Of a DNA stretch of 64,000 bases, positions 7,453 to 14,841 are shown piece by piece. The stretch is from Streptomyces sp. RB17 (lineage in GTDB: Bacteria > Actinomycetota > Actinomycetes > Streptomycetales > Streptomycetaceae), in contig NZ_WEGL01000003.1 of the NCBI RefSeq assembly GCF_009604455.1, positions 496,001 to 560,000 on the forward strand. The letters are read 5' to 3'. Under the pieces are notes generated by a model. It searched no databases. It was not told where the DNA came from and was given only the letters and a program-made list of their open reading frames with translations. The position numbers were made by a program, and so were the translations under genes. Numbering within the stretch: position 1 is the first letter of the stretch; every line of letters starts with the position of its first letter.

Positions 7453-8904
7453 TCAGCCCAGGTCGACCTGCGGATACAGCGGGAAGCCCGCCACCAGGTC
7501 CGTGGCCCGCTGGGCGATCTCCTGCGACACCTTCTCGTCCAGGACGTGGGCCGCCTTGGAGGGGGCACCCGACTTGGTGGTGCCCGGCTCCGTGGTGGTG
7601 AGGACGCGGTCGATGAGGCCGGCGACCTCGTCCATCTCGGCGGCGCCCAGACCACGGGTGGTCAGGGCGGGGGTGCCGATGCGGATGCCGGAGGTGTACC
7701 AGGCGCCGTTGGGGTCGGCCGGGATGGCGTTGCGGTTGGTGACGATGCCGGAGTCCAGCAGGGCGGCCTCGGCCTGGCGGCCGGTGAGACCGTAGGAGGT
7801 GGCGACATCGATGAGGTTGAGGTGGTTGTCCGTGCCGCCGGTCACCAGGGTCGCGCCGCGCCGCATGAGGCCCTCGGCCAGGGCGCGCGAGTTGTCGACG
7901 ATGCGCTGGGCGTAGTCCTGGAAGGCGGGCTGCCGCGCCTCGGCGAGGGCGACGGCCTTGGCGGCCATGACGTGCGGCAGCGGGCCGCCGAGGACCATCG
8001 GGCAGCCGCGGTCGACCTGGTCCTTGAGGGAGTCGTCGCACAGGACCATGCCGCCGCGCGGGCCGCGCAGCGACTTGTGGGTGGTGGTGGTGACGATCTG
8101 GGCGTGCGGGATCGGGTCGAAGTCGCCGGTGAGGACCTTGCCGGCGACGAGGCCCGCGAAGTGGGCCATGTCGACCATGAGCGTGGCGCCGACCTCGTCG
8201 GCGATCTCGCGCATGATCCGGAAGTTCACCAGACGGGGGTACGCCGAGTAGCCCGCCACGATGATCAGCGGCTTGAACTCACGGGCCTGGGCGCGCAGCG
8301 CCTCGTAGTCGATGAGGCCGGTGGCCGGGTCGGTGCCGTAGGAACGCTGGTCGAACATCTTGCCGGAGATGTTCGGGCGGAAGCCGTGGGTGAGGTGGCC
8401 GCCGGCGTCCAGGGACATGCCGAGCATGCGCTGGTTGCCGAAGGCCTGGCGCAGCTCGGCCCAGTCGGCCTCGGAGAGGTCGTTGACCTGGCGGGCGCCG
8501 GTCTTCTCCAGGAAGGGGGCCTCGACCCGGTCGGCGAGGACCGCCCAGAAGGCGACGAGGTTGGCGTCGATGCCGGAGTGCGGCTGGACGTAGGCGTGGC
8601 GGGCGCCGAAGAGCGCCTTGGCGTGCTCGGCGGCCAGGGACTCCACCGTGTCGACGTTGCGGCAGCCGGCGTAGAAGCGGCGGCCGATGGTGCCCTCGGC
8701 GTACTTGTCGCTGAACCAGTTGCCCATCGCCAGCAGCGTGGCCGGGGAGGCGTAGTTCTCGGAGGCGATCAGCTTGAGCATCTCGCGCTGGTCGGTGACC
8801 TCCTGGCCGATCGCGTCGGCGACGCGCGGTTCGACGGCGCGGATGACGTCGAGGGCGGCTCGGAAGGCGGTGGACTCGGTGGAGAGGGACTGCTGCTCTG
8901 GCAT
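7453..8904 (-). CDS. glyA: Serine hydroxymethyltransferase, long form
   Basis: A PLP enzyme of 483 residues converting serine and tetrahydrofolate to glycine and methylene-tetrahydrofolate. The PLP lysine is Lys277 in TTTTHKSLRGPRGG; the N-terminal EMLKLIASENYAS block and the SDKYAEG block are typical. It is longer than the usual ~420-residue enzyme, with additional sequence around residues 110-160, as in the long GlyA form that Streptomyces carries beside a standard one. The ATG at 8904 has GGAGG 5-9 bases upstream. The 5' region contains the palindromic element 8999-9172. With folD in the same window it represents one-carbon metabolism, although the two are not co-transcribed. Confidence 0.93.
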   Translation of the reverse strand: MPEQQSLSTESTAFRAALDVIRAVEPRVADAIGQEVTDQREMLKLIASENYASPATLLAMGNWFSDKYAEGTIGRRFYAGCRNVDTVESLAAEHAKALFGARHAYVQPHSGIDANLVAFWAVLADRVEAPFLEKTGARQVNDLSEADWAELRQAFGNQRMLGMSLDAGGHLTHGFRPNISGKMFDQRSYGTDPATGLIDYEALRAQAREFKPLIIVAGYSAYPRLVNFRIMREIADEVGATLMVDMAHFAGLVAGKVLTGDFDPIPHAQIVTTTTHKSLRGPRGGMVLCDDSLKDQVDRGCPMVLGGPLPHVMAAKAVALAEARQPAFQDYAQRIVDNSRALAEGLMRRGATLVTGGTDNHLNLIDVATSYGLTGRQAEAALLDSGIVTNRNAIPADPNGAWYTSGIRIGTPALTTRGLGAAEMDEVAGLIDRVLTTTEPGTTKSGAPSKAAHVLDEKVSQEIAQRATDLVAGFPLYPQVDLG

Positions 8905-8998
8905 GAGGACCTCCGGACGGCGTGTACAGCGTTCACGTTCGGCCCAGGCGCACGGCACTTTCCCGCTGGGGCCGCTCCCCGATGGTCCGTCCCATCCT

Positions 8999-9172
8999 GG
9001 GCTCTGCCGTCACATTCCCGCCTGCACCGCGACGCCTGGCACGCACATCTGCCGCGTTGTCGTCGGTCGCCGACGCTCCGCGTCGGCTCCCTCCTCCGCC
9101 TTGCAGCTGCACGCACCGGACGCCGCGGTGCCCGCCCTTCGGGCGGACGACGGGAATGTGACGGCAGAGCCC
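8999..9172. repeat. 174-bp imperfect palindromic element with 22-bp perfect ends
   Basis: The ends 8999-9020 and 9151-9172 are perfect inverted copies over 22 bp (outer sequence GGGCTCTGCCGTCACATTCC). A second, imperfect pair (9025-9039 with 9116-9130, the CACCGCG..GCC sequence) lies inside. The core has two tight hairpins: 9069-9076 with 9080-9087 (loop TCC) and 9132-9137 with 9141-9146 (loop TTC). There is no open reading frame with coding character. It fills most of the gap between divergent glyA and rocD. It could be a MITE-like mobile repeat, a structured RNA in the glyA leader, or a bidirectional regulatory structure. I see no second copy in this window. Confidence 0.6.
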
Positions 9173-9272
9173 CGCGCGCCAGTCACGGCCCGCTGATCAG
9201 CCTACCGGGCGAGCCGGACGGCGCAGGTCCCCCGTCCACCATGCGAGCGACGGTAGGAAGGAGGTCACCGTC

Positions 9273-9314
9273 GTGTTCCCGAAGTGTTCTCGTCGGATCC
9301 GGGAGAGGCCATGA
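9273..9314 (+). CDS. 13-residue arginine-rich leader ORF (MFPKCSRRIRERP) coupled to rocD
   Basis: A GTG at 9273 stands 7 bases after AAGGAGGT (9258-9265), a perfect anti-16S match and the strongest ribosome site in the neighbourhood. The ORF has 13 codons, of which four are Arg (CGT, CGG, CGG, AGG), and its TGA (9312-9314) overlaps the rocD ATG (9311-9313) as ATGA. The spacing argues that ribosomes load here and reach rocD by translational coupling. Because RocD works in arginine/ornithine breakdown, the arginine codons could sense charged tRNA-Arg. The role is an inference; the layout is seen directly. Confidence 0.5.
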   Translation: MFPKCSRRIRERP

Positions 9315-10516
9315 CCACTGCAGAAGACCTCATCAGCGCCGCAGAGGCGCACTGTGCCCCCACCTACCGTCCGCTGCCGGTCGTCGTGGCCACGGCGGAG
9401 GGGGCGTGGATGACGGATGTGGAGGGGCGGCGGTATCTGGATCTGCTGGCCGGTTACTCGGCGCTGAACTTCGGACACGGCAACCGGCGGCTGATCGAGG
9501 CGGCGAAGGCCCAGCTGGAGCGGGTGACGCTGACGTCCCGCGCCTTTCTGCACGACCGGTTCGCGGCGTTCTGCACGGAGCTGGCCGAGCTGTGCGGGAT
9601 GGAGATGGTGCTGCCCGTGAACACCGGCGCGGAGGCGGTGGAGAGCGCGGTGAAGACGGCCCGGAAGTGGGGGTACCGGGTGAAGGGGGTGCCCGCCGAG
9701 ATGGCGAAGATCGTGGTCGCGGGCGGCAACTTCCACGGGCGTACGACGACCATCATCAGCTTCTCCACGGACCCCGAGGCCCGGGCTGACTTCGGGCCCT
9801 ACACGCCGGGGTTCGCGATCGTGCCGTACGGCGATCTGACGGCGATGCGGGAGGCGCTGACGGAGAACACCGTGGCGGTGCTGCTGGAGCCGATCCAGGG
9901 CGAGAACGGCGTGATCGTGCCACCGGCCGGCTATCTCCCCGCGGTCCGGGAGCTGACCCGCGAGCGCAACGTGCTCTTCGTCGCCGACGAGGTCCAGTCG
10001 GGTCTCGGCCGCACCGGGCGGACCTTCGCGTGCGAGCACGAGGGGGTGGTCCCGGACATGTATGTGCTGGGCAAGGCGCTGGGCGGCGGGATCGTGCCGG
10101 TCTCGGCGGTGGTGTCGAGCGCGCAGGTGCTCGGGGTGTTCCGGCCGAACGAGCACGGCTCGACGTTCGGCGGGAATCCGCTGGCCTGCGCGGTGGCACT
10201 GGAGGTGATCGCGATGCTGCGCACGGGCGAGTTCCAGGCGCGGGCGGCCGAGCTGGGCGAACGGATGCACCGGGCGCTGGGGGCGCTGCTCGAGACGGGC
10301 GCGGTGACGGCGGTGCGCGGGCGTGGGCTGTGGGCGGGCGTGGACATCGCGCGGAAGGCCGGCACGGCGAGGGAGGTCTCGGAGCGGCTGATGGACCGCG
10401 GGGTGCTGGTGAAGGACACCCACAGCGCCACCGTACGGATCGCTCCGCCGCTGGTGATCAGCGAGGAGGACCTGGACTGGGGGCTGGAGCAGTTCCGGGC
10501 GGTGCTGAGCGGCTGA
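9311..10516 (+). CDS. rocD: Ornithine--oxo-acid aminotransferase
   Basis: A class III PLP aminotransferase of 401 residues that transfers the delta-amino group of ornithine to 2-oxoglutarate, giving glutamate semialdehyde in arginine catabolism. Family blocks are clear: NTGAEAVESAVKTARKWGY, EPIQGENGVIVPP, VADEVQSGLGRTG and LGKALGGGIVPVS with the PLP lysine. The start at 9311 has GGGAG a few bases upstream, and it overlaps the stop of a 13-codon leader ORF. A GTG at 9284 would add nine residues in frame but lies 18 bases from the AAGGAGGT site, which is too far. No other arginine catabolic gene is adjacent. Confidence 0.93.
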   Translation: MTTAEDLISAAEAHCAPTYRPLPVVVATAEGAWMTDVEGRRYLDLLAGYSALNFGHGNRRLIEAAKAQLERVTLTSRAFLHDRFAAFCTELAELCGMEMVLPVNTGAEAVESAVKTARKWGYRVKGVPAEMAKIVVAGGNFHGRTTTIISFSTDPEARADFGPYTPGFAIVPYGDLTAMREALTENTVAVLLEPIQGENGVIVPPAGYLPAVRELTRERNVLFVADEVQSGLGRTGRTFACEHEGVVPDMYVLGKALGGGIVPVSAVVSSAQVLGVFRPNEHGSTFGGNPLACAVALEVIAMLRTGEFQARAAELGERMHRALGALLETGAVTAVRGRGLWAGVDIARKAGTAREVSERLMDRGVLVKDTHSATVRIAPPLVISEEDLDWGLEQFRAVLSG

Positions 10517-10525
10517 GCGCAGGGG

Positions 10526-10553
10526 CCAGAGGATCACGTCCAGAGGATCACGT
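10526..10553. repeat. 14-bp tandem duplication (CCAGAGGATCACGT x2)
   Basis: The 14-bp unit occurs twice without spacer at 10526-10539 and 10540-10553. It lies at the 3' end of the coding remnant described at 10534-10629, so it probably arose by replication slippage. Confidence 0.7.
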
Positions 10554-10629
10554 GCGGCAGGAAGCGGGCGTACTCGTCGGTGATCAGACCGGAGGACTCG
10601 CGGATGCCGAGGCCGGCGGCGGCCGGCAG
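10534..10629 (-). pseudogene. Possible C-terminal remnant of a lost gene
   Basis: On the minus strand a 31-codon frame ends in TGA at 10534-10536 and reads like a real protein end: GLGIRESSGLITDEYARFLP then HVILWT. Its third positions are G/C-rich. Upstream (towards 10700) the frame becomes arginine-rich and non-protein-like, so there is no start. I do not recognise the parent family. It may simply be chance in GC-rich DNA. Confidence 0.3.
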
Positions 10630-10750
10630 GCCCACTCCCCCGTGTCTGTGCCTGCGCTCGCGTCTTCGTCTGCGCGGCCCGATGTCCGCCGTCGGCCCTA
10701 GAGAACGGTAAGAGCGCAGGCCACTGGGGGTGGCCGGATCAGCCGTCTCC

Positions 10751-10756
10751 TAGAGT
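10751..10756 (+). promoter_or_regulatory. -10 box TAGAGT directly before the EamA-like gene
   Basis: TAGAGT ends six bases before the GTG at 10763, which would make the transcript leaderless. No TTGAC-like -35 box is seen at the right distance. Confidence 0.4.
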
Positions 10757-10762
10757 CCCTTT

Positions 10763-11602
10763 GTGGTCTTTGGAATGGTGTGCGCCCTTGGCGCGGCGGT
10801 CTGCTTCGGCACCGCGACGGTGTTGCAGGCGGTCGCGGCGCGTGAAGCCGGTACGGGCGAGGGCGGCGAGGCGGCCCTGCTGCTGCGTGCGCTCAGGCAG
10901 TGGCGGTACATCGCCGGACTGGCGCTGGACGGGCTCGGCTTCCTGTTCCAGATCGCGGCGCTGCGCTCCCTGCCGATCTATGCCGTCGGCGCTGCCCTGG
11001 CGTCGAGTCTCGCGGTGACCGCGGTGGTGGCGGCGCGCCTGCTGCGGGTGCGGCTGAGCGGCACGGAGTGGAGCGCGGTGGCCGTGGTGTGCGCCGGGCT
11101 CGCCATGCTGGGGCTGGCGTCCGGGCCGGAGGGCAAGGAGGTCGGCTCGGCCGCGCTGGGTTATGTGATGCTCGGCGTGGCGGTCGGGATGCTGCTGCTC
11201 GCCCTCGCGGGCGGGAGGCTGTCCGGCCCGGGGCGGGCGCTGGCGCTCGGGCTCGGGGCCGGGTTCGGCTTCGGGGTGGTGGAGGTGACGGTCCGGCTGA
11301 TCGACAGTCTGGCGCCACTGGATCTCCTGGCCAACCCGGCGGCCTACGCGCTGCTGATCGGGGGTGGCGCCGCGTTCATGCTGCTGACATCGGCTCTTCA
11401 GCGGGGGTCCGTGACGACCGCCACCGCCGGCATGGTGATCGGCGAGACGATCGGTCCGGCGGCGGTGGGCGTGGTGTGGCTGGGCGACCGTACGCGGGAG
11501 GGGCTGGCCTGGCTGGCGGTGCTGGGGTTCCTGGTGGCCGTGGTAGGGGCGCTGGCGCTGGCACGGTTCGGGGAGGCGCCGGCGGTGGCCGAGGAAGGCT
11601 GA
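10763..11602 (+). CDS. EamA/DMT-superfamily membrane transporter
   Basis: A 279-residue membrane protein with about nine to ten hydrophobic segments and short polar loops, typical of the drug/metabolite transporter superfamily. The N terminus MVFGMVCALGAAVCFGTATV and the second-half repeat GMVIGETIGPAAVGVVWLGD are characteristic of this fold. The substrate is unknown. The start is GTG at 10763 (an alternative ATG lies at 10775, same frame). No ribosome-binding site is seen, and a -10 box stands immediately upstream. The gene ends 24 bp before a strong hairpin. Confidence 0.75.
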   Translation: MVFGMVCALGAAVCFGTATVLQAVAAREAGTGEGGEAALLLRALRQWRYIAGLALDGLGFLFQIAALRSLPIYAVGAALASSLAVTAVVAARLLRVRLSGTEWSAVAVVCAGLAMLGLASGPEGKEVGSAALGYVMLGVAVGMLLLALAGGRLSGPGRALALGLGAGFGFGVVEVTVRLIDSLAPLDLLANPAAYALLIGGGAAFMLLTSALQRGSVTTATAGMVIGETIGPAAVGVVWLGDRTREGLAWLAVLGFLVAVVGALALARFGEAPAVAEEG

Positions 11603-11626
11603 GGCCCCAACAGGGACGCCCTCATC

Positions 11627-11672
11627 AGGCGGGCCCCCACCCGAGGAAATCCTCTCGGGTGGGGGCCCGCCT
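11627..11672. terminator. Bidirectional terminator hairpin
   Basis: A perfect 19-bp stem (11627-11645 with 11654-11672) around an 8-base loop lies between the convergent transporter gene and the LAxTG protein gene, and can serve both. Confidence 0.85.
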
Positions 11673-11700
11673 TGTGCCGGACCGGCCGGCGCTCGGGGTC

Positions 11701-14103
11701 TTACCCCTCGCCGGTGGTACGGCGGCGCCTGAACCAGAGCAGGCCGATTCCGGCCGCGAGGAGTACGGCGGCGATCCCGGCGGCGGTGAGTACCTGGGTT
11801 CCGGTGCTCGCGAGGCCGCCGCCCTTGTCGTCATCGGCGGGCGGTGTGTGTCCCCCCGCCGGGGTGGAGTGTCCCGGGGCCGGGGTGTGGCTCGCCGGGG
11901 GTGTGGTGGGCTGGTGGGTGGGGGTGCCGGTGGGCGTGGGGGCCGGGGTCGGGTTGCCCCCGGTGCCGGTGGACCCGGTGCCGCCGCCGAGGAGGGCCAG
12001 CTTCGGGTTGTCGGCGCTCTCCGCCTGGGCCTGAGTGGCGATCCTGGTCGTCTTCCTCAGGTGCGGGTGCTCGACCTGGAACTCGACACGGGTGATGTTG
12101 CGGCGCGGTGCCTTGCCGAAGTCGACGCCGCCCATGACGCACATCTTCTGCTGGCCGCCGAACTCGCAGGGATAGGAGTAGTCGCCCTTGGTGAAGGACA
12201 CCATGTACTCGTCCCAGGTCTTCTTCGGCGTCCACGTGGCGTTCGGGGCGCGCAGCGGCCACCGGGTGATGTTGCCGCTGTTGATGAGGGAGTGGTAGTC
12301 GGTGGCCTGCTGCGCGTCCTGCTGGCGGACGTACTCGGCGGCGACGCGGGCGCTGTAGACGCGGCGCAGGTCGGCGTACTGGGGAGCGGTGTTCACCTTC
12401 TCCTCGACGCCGGGCACGATGTACTGCTTGAGCAGGTTGTTCGCGGTGGTCTGCTGGGCCTTGGTCAGGGTGCAGGTGCCGTTGGGGTCGGGGGTCTTGC
12501 GCTCGATGTGGGCGACGTTGACCTTCAGCGGCGTGTCGAGGATGTAGAGGCCGTCGTCGTCGGCGCGGACCTTGGCGGTCCTGGGCGTGATCCACAGGCG
12601 GATGGTGTCTCCGCAGTCGAGTCCGGCGGCCCGCATGGCGTCCCAGTACTTCTTGCCCGGGTCCTTGCGGGGGTCGACGTCCTTGGCGTAGTCGTGCTTC
12701 ATCTGGAGGTCGGCCTGCAGCAGCACGCGTCCGGCGTCGGTCTTGCCGAACGTCCTGTCCATGATCGTGTCGGGCTGGTCCGGGTTGAGGTTGACCCAGA
12801 ACTTGTCCGGGGTGAGGGCGAGCCAGGTGAAGAAGGAGTCGGAGATCAGCTGGGCCTTGGCCTTGCCGCCCCAGCCGTAGTCCTTGCTCTCGTCCTGGAT
12901 CCGGTTCGCGGAGAAGGCGTAGGGCAGGCCCTTGCCCTTCACGGGCTTGCCCACGTAGGAGAGGTCGAGGGTGGAGAAGTCCACTCCGCCCGGCCCGCGC
13001 ACGCCGAAGTTGGCAGCGCCGTTCCTCCCGATGCGCTGGAGCTGCCGCTCCATGTCGAGGGGGGTGGCCGGGGACCGGCTGATGGTGCGGGAGGCGCCGC
13101 CGGCGGCCCGGTTGTCGCCGTTCACGGCGAAGTTCGGGTCCGCGAGCGTCGAGCCCGACACGTTCTTGTAGGCGACGGACTTGTACCTGGGAACGTCGGT
13201 GGACAGGTGCTCGTACGCCCGCACGCGGGACTGGCCGTTCGCGTCCTTGTAGGCGTCGGCCATGCGGCCGAGGTACTTGGTGGTGGCGGAGTCCTTGGAC
13301 TGGCCGTTGACGTAGGCGATCCTCCCGTTGTTGAAGCGGGGGTCTTCCAGGAACTTCTGGTTCGCGAAGTCCTGCCCGGTGTCACGGCCCGGGCCCGCCT
13401 TGAACTCCAGGAACTGGCCCGTCTTGTAGTTGACGGCGTCGAACTTGCGGACCAGCGGCTTCATCCGGCCGGTCTTGGGGTCCTTGACCATGACGGTCTT
13501 GCCGTCTTTGTCCTTGATCTCGATCTCTTCCTGGCACAGCCAGTCCTCGCCGACCAGGCCGAGATCGTTGATCACCTTCGTCTCGAAGGCGGCACCGCGC
13601 TTGTTGTTGTTGTTCGGCAGGATGTACCCGTCCGACAGCCACTTCGAGAACGTCGAGTACTTCGGCGTCCTGCCCTGGTTGTCGGCGAGGTACTTCTTGT
13701 AGCGGGCGTAGACGCGCTCTTCGCTGTTCTCCGGGTACTTCGTGTAGGGCTTGTCGAACGTGTCGAGGAAGGCGTCCCGCTGCTTGATCTGCTCCTCGGT
13801 CGGGTTCTCCGCGTCCCCTGGCAGCGTCAGGCCGTCGAAGGTCTGCCGCGGGGCGTCGAAGGGGTAGGAGTCCCAGTCGCCCGGGGCTCGGACGTGGATG
13901 TTGCGGTCCCACGGCAGGTTGTTCGTGCCCGGATTCGTCGAGGTGACGCCGGGGAGGCTGTCGCAGCGCTTGCCCTTGGCCGCGTACGCGGCGTCGCCCG
14001 GCAGGCCCGGCAGCCCGGTCAGGGTCAGAACACCCGCCGCGGCTAAGGCCAGTACGGCACGCGCCCACACGCCCCGACGGGGCGCACCTATCTGTTGAGT
14101 CAC
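11701..14103 (-). CDS. Large LAxTG cell-wall-anchored protein with a PD-(D/E)XK nuclease-like core
   Basis: An 800-residue exported protein. Order: signal peptide (about residues 1-40), a long soluble ectodomain, a Pro/Thr/His-rich wall-spanning stretch (about 700-755), the sortase signal LASTG, a hydrophobic helix and a basic tail RRRR. In the first third, GAAFETKV (Glu174), then FDAVNYKTGQFLEFKAG (Asp222, Glu233, Lys235), has the spacing of the PD-(D/E)XK nuclease active site, E...D...ExK. The rest is not recognised. I chose the GTG at 14103 because GTGGAG lies upstream and the signal peptide follows at once; the frame is open to 14265. It stands alone; no immunity-like gene or export cluster is adjacent. 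The nuclease reading is inference from motif spacing only. Confidence 0.7.
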   Translation of the reverse strand: MTQQIGAPRRGVWARAVLALAAAGVLTLTGLPGLPGDAAYAAKGKRCDSLPGVTSTNPGTNNLPWDRNIHVRAPGDWDSYPFDAPRQTFDGLTLPGDAENPTEEQIKQRDAFLDTFDKPYTKYPENSEERVYARYKKYLADNQGRTPKYSTFSKWLSDGYILPNNNNKRGAAFETKVINDLGLVGEDWLCQEEIEIKDKDGKTVMVKDPKTGRMKPLVRKFDAVNYKTGQFLEFKAGPGRDTGQDFANQKFLEDPRFNNGRIAYVNGQSKDSATTKYLGRMADAYKDANGQSRVRAYEHLSTDVPRYKSVAYKNVSGSTLADPNFAVNGDNRAAGGASRTISRSPATPLDMERQLQRIGRNGAANFGVRGPGGVDFSTLDLSYVGKPVKGKGLPYAFSANRIQDESKDYGWGGKAKAQLISDSFFTWLALTPDKFWVNLNPDQPDTIMDRTFGKTDAGRVLLQADLQMKHDYAKDVDPRKDPGKKYWDAMRAAGLDCGDTIRLWITPRTAKVRADDDGLYILDTPLKVNVAHIERKTPDPNGTCTLTKAQQTTANNLLKQYIVPGVEEKVNTAPQYADLRRVYSARVAAEYVRQQDAQQATDYHSLINSGNITRWPLRAPNATWTPKKTWDEYMVSFTKGDYSYPCEFGGQQKMCVMGGVDFGKAPRRNITRVEFQVEHPHLRKTTRIATQAQAESADNPKLALLGGGTGSTGTGGNPTPAPTPTGTPTHQPTTPPASHTPAPGHSTPAGGHTPPADDDKGGGLASTGTQVLTAAGIAAVLLAAGIGLLWFRRRRTTGEG

Positions 14104-14275
14104 GAGGTTTCTCCACTGGGAGCCCACACCATGTGGGTTCTCGTACGGCGCCAGGGGCCCCCGTTGCATGTGTGGCGCCGCAGGAAGCCTCACCCTATGC
14201 ACCGAGCCGGTTGACGCGGGCCCGTCAACTCGCCCCGCACACAGGATCGTCACAACCTGGCGCACCCGCCGGTCG

Positions 14276-14281
14276 TAGAGT
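14276..14281 (+). promoter_or_regulatory. -10 box TAGAGT, leaderless start of the following gene
   Basis: TAGAGT ends 7 bases before the ATG at 14289; the same arrangement occurs before 10763, 16305, 26150 and 54259. Confidence 0.45.
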
Positions 14282-14288
14282 CACGGGC

Positions 14289-14816
14289 ATGCGTCCCATC
14301 GACGACCCGTCCTACCGTGACAACCCGCACCTGACCGCCTGGCTGGACACCGCCCGCGCCGACTTCGTGGCCCTCGCCGAACGGACCGGCGGTCAATGGG
14401 ACTTCTCCCCCGCCTCCCTCCCCCGCCTCGAACGCCTCGTCCTGGACCGCTACGCCACCTGGGAGGAGCAGTACGACGACCGGCGGGGCCCGTTCCTGCG
14501 GGCGGTCGCCTGGTACCTGGGCGAAGTCCTCGTACGGCACCACGACGCGGTCTGGGTGTGGGCGCCCGACACCCCCTGCCCGAGCCGGGAACGGTCGTGC
14601 CCGTCCCTGACCTACCCGTACGACCGGCTCACCGAGCGGGAGGCCGAAGCCGTCGCCGCGTCGGAGGAGGAGGGCGAGTCCCTGCTCCCGGCCGTCGATC
14701 CGCACCAGCTCGTCGGCGCCCTCTACCGGGCGAAGGACTCCCATCTGAGCGTCGCCCTGGAGCACTTCGAGGGCTGGCGTGCCGACCTCGCCCCCTGGAT
14801 GCCCTCGGACACGTGA
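14289..14816 (+). CDS. Conserved-looking hypothetical cytoplasmic protein
   Basis: A 175-residue acidic soluble protein with no signal peptide or membrane helix. It is rich in Trp and Asp/Glu, with segments such as DNPHLTAWLDTARADFVALA, FLRAVAWYLGEVLVRHH and SLLPAVDPHQLVGALYRA. I do not recognise a family. The coding character is supported by G/C third positions across the frame. The ATG at 14289 is preferred over the upstream open frame because a -10 box sits just before it. It ends 25 bp before the convergent MocR-type gene. Confidence 0.7.
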   Translation: MRPIDDPSYRDNPHLTAWLDTARADFVALAERTGGQWDFSPASLPRLERLVLDRYATWEEQYDDRRGPFLRAVAWYLGEVLVRHHDAVWVWAPDTPCPSRERSCPSLTYPYDRLTEREAEAVAASEEEGESLLPAVDPHQLVGALYRAKDSHLSVALEHFEGWRADLAPWMPSDT

Positions 14817-14841
14817 CCGGGCCACGGCCCGCACCGGCGCC

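Noticed and set aside
8905..9272. Glycine riboswitch upstream of glyA
   Set aside because: The conserved aptamer words of the class are not found; the region is explained by the palindromic element.
10900..14046. 1048-codon plus-strand frame
   Set aside because: It is antisense to the LAxTG protein and the out-of-frame shadow of the transporter; composition is Gly/Arg/Val-rich without domains.
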